From NCBI GenBank assembly GCA_012728505.1, contig JAAYEY010000211.1:1-7677 (forward strand): a stretch of DNA of 7,677 bases, read 5' to 3'. Position 1 is the first letter of the stretch. The number at the start of each line of letters is the position of its first letter. Below are positions 1-4,867 of the stretch, piece by piece. Source of the stretch: Synergistaceae bacterium (GTDB taxonomy: Bacteria > Synergistota > Synergistia > Synergistales > Synergistaceae). The notes beneath the pieces were generated by a model. The model made no database searches, had not been told where the DNA came from, and saw only the letters and a program-made list of their open reading frames with translations. The position numbers were made by a program, and so were the translations under genes.

Positions 1-4
1 ACAC

Positions 5-32
5 TTGACGAATATCTGTAATAATGTAAAAT
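5..32 (+). promoter_or_regulatory. sigma-70-type promoter of the tRNA-Thr gene
   Basis: A -35 box TTGACG at 5-10 and a -10 box TAAAAT at 27-32 are separated by 16 bp. Transcription would start near 39-40, leaving a leader of about 33 nt before the tRNA at 73. The 12-mer CTTGACGAATAT at 4-15 is repeated exactly at the promoter near the right end of the window (7447-7458), which suggests both serve highly expressed stable RNAs. Boxes are seen; activity is inferred. Confidence 0.7.
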
Positions 33-72
33 GCTTTTCGGCGCTCTGTTGTGCGAACGTCTTGGTTTATTC

Positions 73-148
73 GCCGGTGTAGCTCAGTTGGTAGAGCAGC
101 TGACTTGTAATCAGCAGGTCGGGGGTTCAAGTCCTCTCGCCGGCTCCA
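73..148 (+). tRNA. trnT: tRNA-Thr (anticodon UGU)
   Basis: A complete cloverleaf can be folded by eye. The acceptor stem pairs GCCGGTG (73-79) with CGCCGGC (138-144), with one G-U pair. The D arm has GCTCAGTTGGTAGAGC, and the anticodon stem GCTGA/TCAGC at 99-103 and 111-115 encloses the loop CTTGTAA. The anticodon is TGT at 106-108, which reads ACA and other Thr codons. The T arm has GGGGGTTCAAGTCCTC. The 3' CCA is encoded (146-148). The gene stands alone between its own promoter and a strong terminator, so it appears to be a monocistronic tRNA unit. Confidence 0.97.
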
Positions 149-156
149 GAAATATC

Positions 157-189
157 AAGGGTCTGTGGGATTTTCCACAGACCCTTTTT
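157..189 (+). terminator. intrinsic terminator after tRNA-Thr
   Basis: A perfect 12-bp stem (157-168 with 175-186, AAGGGTCTGTGG against its complement) closes a six-base loop and runs into five T residues (185-189). It lies nine bases after the encoded CCA, so it ends the tRNA transcript. Read from the other strand the same hairpin is followed only by GATATTT, so it may also slow or stop transcription coming from the hsp20 gene, but less efficiently. Confidence 0.93.
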
Positions 190-263
190 GTGCCGCTTCC
201 TTGGTGATGCCTTGGTGCTTCTGGCTATATTGTTTTGAGGCTTACTTAACAGAGACGGAAATC

Positions 264-713
264 CTATTCAACATCTATGTCAATCGCGGTACTTGCCTTT
301 TCTGCCTTAGGGACTGTTACCTTCAGAAGTCCATCGCTCAGTTTGGCTTTTATCCCGGATGCGTCAGCATCAGCCAAGTGTATGGTCCTGCTCATCGAAA
401 CAGATCGTCTTTCCCTGTGAATGTAATTCTTGTCCTTTTCCTCTGTGCTTTCATTTTTTGTCACCGAGATCGTGAGCTTTCCGTCATCCAGTCCAAGCTT
501 GATGTCTTCCTTGCTGAGGCCCGGCATTTCGGCTTCGATGAGGTACTCATTTCCCTTGTCTTGTACGTCGACCTTGAATGTGTCGTAAGCCAATGTACGC
601 TTCATGGGCCAATCGCTTGAAAAAAAGTCATCAAGCACGTTGTAAAAGTCCTCAAAACTGCTCTTTGTTGCCAGATCTTTGTTCCTTCTGTTGAAAGGCA
701 CAAGTCCAACCAT
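264..713 (-). CDS. hsp20: small heat-shock protein, Hsp20/alpha-crystallin family
   Basis: This encodes a 149-residue ATP-independent cytoplasmic chaperone that holds unfolding proteins for refolding by other chaperones. A variable N-terminal arm (about 1-45) precedes the alpha-crystallin domain, which shows the family signatures AEMPGLSKEDI and, near the C-terminus, SDGLLKVTVPKAE (the usual G-x-L motif). The short tail ends in AIDIDVE, which holds an I-x-I-type motif used for oligomer packing. Length is normal for the family. I chose ATG at 711-713 because AAAGGAG (revcomp of 723-729) lies nine bases upstream. The frame continues back to a TTG at 720-722, which would collide with that ribosome site. 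It stands alone, divergent from the DUF2703 gene, with a CIRCE operator at its promoter. Function is established for the family. Confidence 0.96.
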   Translation of the reverse strand: MVGLVPFNRRNKDLATKSSFEDFYNVLDDFFSSDWPMKRTLAYDTFKVDVQDKGNEYLIEAEMPGLSKEDIKLGLDDGKLTISVTKNESTEEKDKNYIHRERRSVSMSRTIHLADADASGIKAKLSDGLLKVTVPKAEKASTAIDIDVE

Positions 714-750
714 GATCAACAACTCCTTTTATTATATTATTTTTTTGTTG

Positions 751-777
751 TTAGCACTCTATCTTGTTGAGTGCCAA
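751..777 (-). promoter_or_regulatory. CIRCE operator (HrcA repressor site) of hsp20
   Basis: TTAGCACTC at 751-759 and GAGTGCCAA at 769-777 are separated by exactly nine bases. This matches the CIRCE consensus (TTAGCACTC, nine bases, GAGTGCTAA) at 17 of 18 arm positions; the single difference is C for T in the right arm. It lies a few bases downstream of the hsp20 -10 box, over the expected start of transcription, which is the normal repressing position. HrcA binding to CIRCE is established; its action at this copy is inferred. Confidence 0.93.
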
Positions 778-780
778 TAT

Positions 781-809
781 AGTTTATCACGCGTATATTT
801 CTTTGTCAA
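781..809 (-). promoter_or_regulatory. sigma-70-type promoter of hsp20
   Basis: Read on the minus strand, TTGACA (809-804) and TAAACT (786-781) are 17 bp apart. The predicted start falls inside the CIRCE element, so HrcA would block initiation directly. A further TTGACA at 834-829 on the same strand could be a weaker tandem -35 box, but its -10 is poor. The leader to the ATG is roughly 60 nt. Confidence 0.8.
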
Positions 810-868
810 TATATAATTGATCACTTATTGTCAAATACGTAATTTTTACGATAGATAGGATGTTTAAA

Positions 869-882
869 TTGACATGTGTCAA
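869..882. repeat. inverted repeat on the -35 box, candidate operator
   Basis: TTGACA, a two-base centre TG, then TGTCAA: a perfect dyad with 6-bp arms lying exactly on the -35 box. Two more TGTCAA copies occur upstream at 804-809 (the hsp20 -35 read from the other side) and 829-834. Because TTGACA is also the -35 consensus, part of this recurrence is expected. The second arm, TGTCAA at 877-882, is not needed for a promoter and is the reason to suspect an operator. Confidence 0.45.
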
Positions 883-897
883 TGTGTGTTTTATATT
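869..897 (+). promoter_or_regulatory. promoter of the DUF2703-ccdA unit
   Basis: A perfect -35 TTGACA (869-874) and a -10 TATATT (892-897) are 17 bp apart, giving a start near 904 and a leader of about 52 nt to ATG 956. The -35 box is itself the left arm of a perfect inverted repeat (869-882), so a repressor could sit on it. Confidence 0.75.
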
Positions 898-955
898 TGA
901 TTCTCAGATATATTGAATTTATACTGTTTCTACCAACATGACAGGGGGAAACGAC

Positions 956-1477
956 ATGGTCGGATGTGATTCGGTAAGGGACCAAGTATGCTGTTCCTGC
1001 GGCAGCAAAAAAATTCTGGTCGAATATCTTTTTCTTGACCTTAAGACCTGTGACAGATGCATTGGAACCGATGCAGTGCTTGAAGAGGTCCTTAAAGAGA
1101 TAGGGCCGGCACTTTTATGTGCAGGATATGAGGTCGAATTTGAGAAAAAGGAAATATCATCCAGGGAAATGGCAGCAGAATACCGCTTTATTTCTTCTCC
1201 TACCATACGTGTCAACGGAATGGATATCTGTGAGTCGGTAGCAGAAAACAGCTGTGGGTGCTGCAGTAATATCAGCGGCACGGACGTAGAATGCAGAGTC
1301 TTCGAGTTCGAAGGAGAGGATTATGAAGTCCCTCCGAAAGAGATGCTGGCTTCTTCAATTCTCAGAGCTGTTTTTGCACCAAAAGAAGAGAGCTGCTGCG
1401 AAAAGTACTCAATGCCGGAAAATATAATAGCTTTCTTTGACGGCAAAGAGAAAAAATCAAAGTGTTCCTGTGGATGA
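956..1477 (+). CDS. Cys-rich thioredoxin-like DUF2703 family protein
   Basis: A soluble 173-residue protein with 16 cysteines. The core begins with LVEYLFLDLKTCDRCIGTD, typical of the DUF2703 family (thioredoxin-like fold, function undefined), where C32-x-x-C35 takes the redox position. SSPTIRVNG around P82 looks like the cis-proline loop of a thioredoxin fold. Outside the core are further clusters: CCSC at 12-15, CGCC at 100-103, CC at 147-148 and a C-terminal CSCG. I prefer ATG 956 because AGGGGGAA lies about six bases upstream; the in-frame ATG at 938 has no ribosome site before it. The gene is followed after 57 bases by ccdA, so the pair probably shares a transcript and electrons. Likely role (inference): thiol redox partner or soft-metal/metalloid binding protein. 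The family is confident, the substrate unknown. Confidence 0.85.
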   Translation: MVGCDSVRDQVCCSCGSKKILVEYLFLDLKTCDRCIGTDAVLEEVLKEIGPALLCAGYEVEFEKKEISSREMAAEYRFISSPTIRVNGMDICESVAENSCGCCSNISGTDVECRVFEFEGEDYEVPPKEMLASSILRAVFAPKEESCCEKYSMPENIIAFFDGKEKKSKCSCG

Positions 1478-1534
1478 AACTGCTGCTGAGATGATCTCGA
1501 ATATATCGATAGGTTTTGTCAGCAATAAGATGAT

Positions 1535-2224
1535 ATGACTGAGATCCTTCAAAGCATATCCCTGTTGATAGAAAATAACGTATGGCTTGCGCCCTTTCTT
1601 GCATTTGCAGCAGGAGCACTGACATCCCTTACTCCATGCTCGCTATCGAGTGTTCCTCTGGTAATAGGATATGTCGGAGGAGCTGCCGGAAGCGACACTC
1701 GCAAAGCTTTTCGCCTTTCACTTGTCTTTGTGCTTGGATCGGCGCTGACTTTTACAGCATTGGGAACAGCTGCATCAACTGTGGGCATGTTCTTCATGGG
1801 AGCGGCATCTTGGTGGTATTTGATCCTTGGATCATTGATGGTACTCATGGCATTGCAGACATGGGGGATATTTGAGATCATCCCTTCAAGCTATTTAATG
1901 TCAAAAAACAGAAAGAAGGGATACCTGGGAGCTTTCATAGCCGGTATCCTAGGAGGTATATTTTCTTCTCCCTGCTCGACTCCCGTACTTATAGCGCTTC
2001 TTGCAATAGTTGCAGGCAAGGGAAGCATTATATGGGGTGCTTCTCTTCTAATACTCTATTCGATCGGCCATGGACTGCTTGTTCTTGCTGTCGGCACGTC
2101 TTTCTCCTTTGCTCAGAAGTTATCTGAGAACATCAACAACAGCAGGGCGAGCATGATAATAAAGTTTGTTCTTGGAGCTCTTGTCCTTTTGGCGGGTTTC
2201 TATATGCTTTACCTTGGATTCTAA
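1535..2224 (+). CDS. ccdA: CcdA/DsbD-type transmembrane thiol-disulfide electron carrier
   Basis: A 229-residue integral membrane protein with about six hydrophobic segments, the normal CcdA size. The two redox cysteines sit in the family's signature loops: C35 in SLTPCSLSSVP and C147 in SSPCSTPV, in the two halves of an internal pseudo-repeat. CcdA proteins accept electrons from cytoplasmic thioredoxin and pass them to thiol proteins outside the membrane. No haem or cytochrome c maturation gene is nearby. Here it lies between a Cys-rich DUF2703 protein and a locus with a membrane-anchored thioredoxin, so a role in reducing that thioredoxin or other exported thiols is more likely than cytochrome maturation (inference). 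ATG 1535 is the only sensible start because an in-frame stop lies at 1526; the ribosome site is weak, which suggests coupling to the upstream gene. It converges with the minus-strand unit. Confidence 0.93.
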   Translation: MTEILQSISLLIENNVWLAPFLAFAAGALTSLTPCSLSSVPLVIGYVGGAAGSDTRKAFRLSLVFVLGSALTFTALGTAASTVGMFFMGAASWWYLILGSLMVLMALQTWGIFEIIPSSYLMSKNRKKGYLGAFIAGILGGIFSSPCSTPVLIALLAIVAGKGSIIWGASLLILYSIGHGLLVLAVGTSFSFAQKLSENINNSRASMIIKFVLGALVLLAGFYMLYLGF

Positions 2225-2261
2225 AATGAGCAGGGTAAATTATTTTTCGATGCAGTGCTTA

Positions 2262-2420
2262 TCAGGGTAGCTCTGTACCTTCTTCTTTATCTCTGCCTTC
2301 TGTGTCTTCTATCTCTTCTATTTCAAAACTCCCACAGCAACAGCATGAATCTTTCTTTTTTTGATCGTTTTTTTCAAACAACTTCGCAAACAGTCCGGGT
2401 CTTTTTTTATTGTCTGCCAT
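2262..2420 (-). CDS. small Cys-cluster protein (four consecutive cysteines)
   Basis: A 52-residue ORF with ATG at 2418-2420 and a strong ribosome site (AAGGAGG, revcomp of 2430-2436, about nine bases upstream), stopping with TGA at 2262-2264. The N-terminal half is basic (many Lys), then DSCCCCGSFEIEEIED at about 24-39, then an acidic tail rich in Glu and Asp. There is no hydrophobic segment, so it should be cytosolic. It begins 44 bases after the permease stop and is the last gene of the minus-strand unit. The four-cysteine run could bind a soft metal or metalloid or hand it to the permease; this is inference. I do not recognise a named family. The ribosome site, position and Cys content make a real gene likely despite the size. 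Confidence 0.8.
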   Translation of the reverse strand: MADNKKRPGLFAKLFEKNDQKKKDSCCCCGSFEIEEIEDTEGRDKEEGTELP

Positions 2421-2464
2421 AATCTCAAGCCTCCTTGTGTTAGTTTTCCTTCGTTCGCATTTTC

Positions 2465-3361
2465 TTACATTGTTATAGCGTTAAAAATATAACCACCTGT
2501 GACTGCGGTGAGGAATATAACTGCTACGATAGCTGCAACAAGCTTTTTTTTGAAGATTCCGGCCAACATGCTCATTTCAGGTATTGCCATTCCGGCTCCC
2601 CCGATTATGAGTGCGATAACAGCTCCTACACTCATTCCTTTTTGCATTAGCGCAACACCTATGGGTATGGCGGTTTCAGCACGAATATAGAGAGGAACAC
2701 CTATCGCTGCAGCGACCGGAATGGCAAGTGGGTTATCCGGCCCTGCAAATTTTAAAACGAAATCTCCCGGTAGATAGCCATAAATTACCGCTCCTATTCC
2801 TACCCCTATGAGCAGATAGATCAATACTCCTCTGAAATCACCTAACGCTTTTTGAAAGGATAGTAATAATTTGTCTTTAAAAGTATCGGGTATTTCTTCT
2901 TTGTCAGAATGCCCTCTTGATTTAATGCGAACGTTTTTGACCAGTTTCACGCCGCCGATTTTCTCCAGTATCACCCCAAAAATCACTGCGCAAATGAATG
3001 TTATAAAGAGGTAAACAAGAGCGGCTTTCAGACCCATTAATACCACCATCATTGTTAATATAATAGGATTCATTAAGGGAGATGAGATGACGAATGACAT
3101 TACAGCACCGAAAGGGATACCTATTTCAAGAAAACCGAGTGTTAAAGGGATAGTGGAACATGCGCAAAATGGAGTTAGTGATCCTACTAACGCGCCAACA
3201 AAATTGCCTAATACCCCCTTGCCGGACATATACCTTTTGATCTTCTCCTGAGGCACATACATAAGTACCAGAGCGACCATAGTACTGATTCCCAGAAATA
3301 GCACCGTAAGCTCACCAGTAATAATAACAAAGTATTTTACCGTTTCCAGAAAAGTGTTCAT
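2465..3361 (-). CDS. permease of the ArsP/YraQ (UPF0718, DUF318) type
   Basis: A 298-residue inner-membrane transporter with roughly eight hydrophobic segments. Family features are the loop SLTPFCACSTIPLTLGFLEIG with C66-x-C68, followed by SSPLMNPI, in the first half, and the matching second-half hairpin GVPLYIRAETAIPIGV with AIPEMSML. A charged cytoplasmic loop (about 144-165) joins the halves. ArsP members of this superfamily export trivalent methylated or aromatic arsenicals, and paired cysteines are thought to bind the metalloid; many other members have unknown substrates. The ATG shares one base with the stop of the upstream thioredoxin gene (TAATG) and has only a weak ribosome site, so it is translationally coupled. 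The substrate is not certain, hence no symbol. Confidence 0.9.
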   Translation of the reverse strand: MNTFLETVKYFVIITGELTVLFLGISTMVALVLMYVPQEKIKRYMSGKGVLGNFVGALVGSLTPFCACSTIPLTLGFLEIGIPFGAVMSFVISSPLMNPIILTMMVVLMGLKAALVYLFITFICAVIFGVILEKIGGVKLVKNVRIKSRGHSDKEEIPDTFKDKLLLSFQKALGDFRGVLIYLLIGVGIGAVIYGYLPGDFVLKFAGPDNPLAIPVAAAIGVPLYIRAETAIPIGVALMQKGMSVGAVIALIIGGAGMAIPEMSMLAGIFKKKLVAAIVAVIFLTAVTGGYIFNAITM

Positions 3362-3891
3362 TACTTCATACCCATCTTTTCAAAAGCAGATTCAAACTGT
3401 TCTTTTGTTAATCCTCCCTGATGGGTCGTGAATATATGTTTACCATCCTCGTTGCGCGAAATAGCAGTTACATCAAAAGGCAGGGTTGTTTCCGGCAGCA
3501 GAGGATCTCCTTCGGAGGTAAAGAAAAATTGCGTCGGTATTAACTTAAATGGGAATCCTTTCGCAGCTTCAGGATACTTCCAAACATCGACGAATTTGAT
3601 GATGACTTTTCCCTGGTATTTTCTATTTAGTTCCGCTAGTACAGGAGCCATTTTTTTACATGGAATGCAACTGTCTGCTCCGAAGTCTATAAGTATAGGC
3701 AGGCCAAAAGACTTAAGTTTTTCAAGATCTATCGAGGAAGCGTGCAGAGAGAAATCGGCTAGAAGTTGGTTCGGGTCTGCAAGGAACTTTTTGTCATTGT
3801 TTTTGATGTACCATATTGAAGTTACGGCAAGAATTATTGTGAACACCATGGCTATCTTTATATATTTTGAATATCTTCCGGAACTGGCCAC
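3361..3891 (-). CDS. membrane-anchored thioredoxin-fold protein (CIPC)
   Basis: About 176 residues: a basic N-terminus, one hydrophobic segment (about 12-29, IKIAMVFTIILAVTSIWYI) acting as an uncleaved anchor, then an extracytoplasmic thioredoxin domain. The active site is GADSCIPCKKMAPVL with C75 and C78; the tryptophan and glycine of the classic WCGPC are replaced. LIPTQFFF supplies the cis-proline loop. The frame opens at ATG 3910-3912, but AAAGGAG lies inside codons 2-4 of that reading; GTG 3889-3891, about ten bases after it, is therefore my preferred start. It is first in the minus-strand unit and overlaps the permease by one base. With CcdA encoded nearby, it is a good candidate for the external thiol reductase that CcdA recharges (inference). 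Confidence 0.87.
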   Translation of the reverse strand: MASSGRYSKYIKIAMVFTIILAVTSIWYIKNNDKKFLADPNQLLADFSLHASSIDLEKLKSFGLPILIDFGADSCIPCKKMAPVLAELNRKYQGKVIIKFVDVWKYPEAAKGFPFKLIPTQFFFTSEGDPLLPETTLPFDVTAISRNEDGKHIFTTHQGGLTKEQFESAFEKMGMK

Positions 3892-3976
3892 ACCCAGCAA
3901 ACTCCTTTGCATAGTCGGACTTTCACACTTGTCTGATGTTAAGGCTCTTTAGCAAATTTAAAAATACAATTCTTAT

Positions 3977-3996
3977 ATATAGATGATAGTCTATAT
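3977..3996. repeat. inverted repeat on the thioredoxin/permease promoter, candidate ArsR operator
   Basis: ATATAGA (3977-3983), six bases, TCTATAT (3990-3996): perfect 7-bp arms. The right arm covers the -10 box of the minus-strand promoter. ArsR-family repressors bind AT-rich imperfect dyads at or near -35/-10 boxes, and the arsR gene is the divergent neighbour, so this is the best operator candidate in the window. Confidence 0.55.
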
Positions 3997-4016
3997 TGCC
4001 CTGTTCGAAGAGTCAA
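3988..4016 (-). promoter_or_regulatory. promoter of the thioredoxin-permease-Cys peptide unit
   Basis: On the minus strand TTGACT (4016-4011) and TAGACT (3993-3988) are 17 bp apart. A start near 3981 would leave a leader of about 90 nt before GTG 3891. The -10 lies inside the inverted repeat 3977-3996. Confidence 0.65.
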
Positions 4017-4034
4017 GGAATTTGTTACATAGAA

Positions 4035-4050
4035 AATAATATACATTATT
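4035..4050. repeat. AT-rich inverted repeat between the divergent promoters
   Basis: AATAAT (4035-4040), ATAC, ATTATT (4045-4050): perfect 6-bp arms. The right arm touches the first two bases of the arsR -35 box. In such AT-rich DNA short dyads arise by chance, so it is offered as a second possible ArsR contact only. Confidence 0.35.
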
Positions 4051-4076
4051 GACAAGAAATGCTTAAGTGGTAAAAT
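4049..4076 (+). promoter_or_regulatory. promoter of the arsR unit
   Basis: TTGACA (4049-4054) and TAAAAT (4071-4076) are 16 bp apart. Transcription would start near 4083 and reach the AGGAGG ribosome site at 4090. The -35 is 32 bp from the -35 of the divergent minus-strand promoter, so one bound repressor complex could shut both. An imperfect dyad GTGG...CCAC (4067-4070 and 4079-4082) brackets the -10. Confidence 0.75.
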
Positions 4077-4103
4077 TGCCACGTATATTAGGAGGGGAAG
4101 CTT

Positions 4104-4433
4104 GTGATGGATAGAAAGGCACTTCAAGAAAAGAAAGTTGCAATACTTAAAGGGCTTGCTCATCCGGTGCGGCTCTCTATAGTCGAGGTGCTTGCGGATT
4201 CAGAGATGTGCGTATGCGACATCGTCGAAATGTTTCATTTTGACAGAACGACGATAAGCAAACATCTCTCTATGATGAAGGACCTCGGGATATTGGAGGA
4301 CAGAAAGGAAGGTCTGAAGGTTTATTACAGCCTGAAAATACGCTGTCTCCCGTCGATGCTTTCCTGCGTTGAAAAGGTGGTAGAAGGAAAAAATCCCGAA
4401 ACAGTATATGTTATGAATTGCTGCGAAAAATAG
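4104..4433 (+). CDS. arsR: ArsR/SmtB-family metalloid-responsive repressor
   Basis: A 109-residue winged-helix regulator of typical ArsR length. LKGLAHPVRLSIVEVL is the family's N-terminal signature, and DRTTISKHLSMMKDLGILEDRKEGLKVYYSL spans the recognition helix and wing. EMCVCDIVEM carries C36-V-C38, the As(III)/Sb(III) sensing motif of the first-described ArsR (ELCVCDLC), but the third cysteine is replaced by V41. A C-terminal NCCEK (C106, C107), with C81 and C88, may supply other ligands. AGGAGG at 4090-4095 is eight bases before GTG 4104 and eleven before ATG 4107; either start is possible. First gene of the plus-strand unit; it most likely represses both divergent promoters and releases them when a metalloid binds (family knowledge plus inference). 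Confidence 0.93.
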   Translation: MMDRKALQEKKVAILKGLAHPVRLSIVEVLADSEMCVCDIVEMFHFDRTTISKHLSMMKDLGILEDRKEGLKVYYSLKIRCLPSMLSCVEKVVEGKNPETVYVMNCCEK

Positions 4434-4456
4434 ATATTGTGAGAGGAGATAATATT

Positions 4457-4741
4457 ATGAAGATACAGATCCTTGGAACCGGGTGTCCGAAATGCAAAAA
4501 ACTGGGAGAACTAGTTGATCAGGCTGCAAAAGAGTTGGGTATTAACTACGAGCTGGAAAAGGTGACAGAAGTCGCTAAAATAGTTGACTTTGGGGTAATG
4601 ACAACGCCAGCGCTTGCGATAGACGGAAAGGTTGTCTTAGCGGGACACCTTCCTTCGTACGAAAAGATAAAGGAACTCCTGACTACGGCGGGTCAAGTAC
4701 AGGAGCCGACGTGCGAAGATAAAGGTTGCTGCGGCGCTTGA
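4457..4741 (+). CDS. small thioredoxin-fold protein (redox-active disulfide protein 2 type)
   Basis: A 94-residue cytosolic thioredoxin-like protein. MKIQILGTGCPKCKKL places the redox pair C10-P-K-C13 after the first strand, and MTTPALAIDG has the cis-proline P51. This matches the short archaeal/anaerobe 'redox-active disulfide protein 2' family. An added tail has C86 and a terminal GCCGA (C91, C92), which a standard member does not need. I chose ATG 4457 because GAGGAG (4443-4448) is eight bases upstream; the frame opens earlier at 4418 but that would overlap arsR and lacks a site. It follows arsR by 23 bases and precedes the second permease. Likely role (inference): reducing or carrying the metalloid or thiol for the neighbouring transporter. 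Confidence 0.92.
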   Translation: MKIQILGTGCPKCKKLGELVDQAAKELGINYELEKVTEVAKIVDFGVMTTPALAIDGKVVLAGHLPSYEKIKELLTTAGQVQEPTCEDKGCCGA

Positions 4742-4750
4742 GGCTAGAAT

Positions 4751-4771
4751 GATGCGGGCGGTGCCCGCATC
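4751..4771 (+). other. strong GC-rich hairpin between thioredoxin and permease genes
   Basis: A perfect 9-bp stem, GATGCGGGC (4751-4759) with GCCCGCATC (4763-4771), closes a three-base loop GGT. It is followed by AAAAATGAG, not T residues, so it is not an intrinsic terminator on its own. It starts ten bases after the thioredoxin stop. It may protect the 3' end of the arsR-thioredoxin message or form half of an attenuator with the next hairpin. Confidence 0.75.
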
Positions 4772-4780
4772 AAAAATGAG

Positions 4781-4808
4781 AGTTCCCGCAACAGCGGGGC
4801 TTTTCTTT
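4781..4808 (+). terminator. weak terminator-like hairpin, possible attenuator
   Basis: CCCGC (4785-4789) pairs with GCGGG (4794-4798) across the loop AACA, with G-U and A-U pairs possible beyond, and the stem runs into CTTTTCTTT. The T tract is interrupted and the stem short, so termination should be partial. GCGGG at 4754-4758 in the previous hairpin could pair instead with CCCGC 4785-4789, giving mutually exclusive folds. Downstream genes run in the same direction with no clear new promoter, consistent with partial read-through. Confidence 0.5.
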
Positions 4809-4867
4809 AGATTTATACGTGCAACAAATGCCACTTAAAAATCACCGAGAAATGGAGTTGAACGAAT

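Noticed and set aside
199..217. Direct repeat CCTTGGTG at 199-206 and 210-217
   Set aside because: Only eight bases and two copies, in the spacer after the tRNA terminator; no link to any mobile element or array.
165..620. Open frame of 151 codons on the plus strand
   Set aside because: It is antisense to the clear hsp20 gene and begins inside the tRNA terminator; its translation resembles no protein family I know.
938..955. Upstream ATG of the DUF2703 gene
   Set aside because: No ribosome site precedes it, while AGGGGGAA lies at the right distance before ATG 956.
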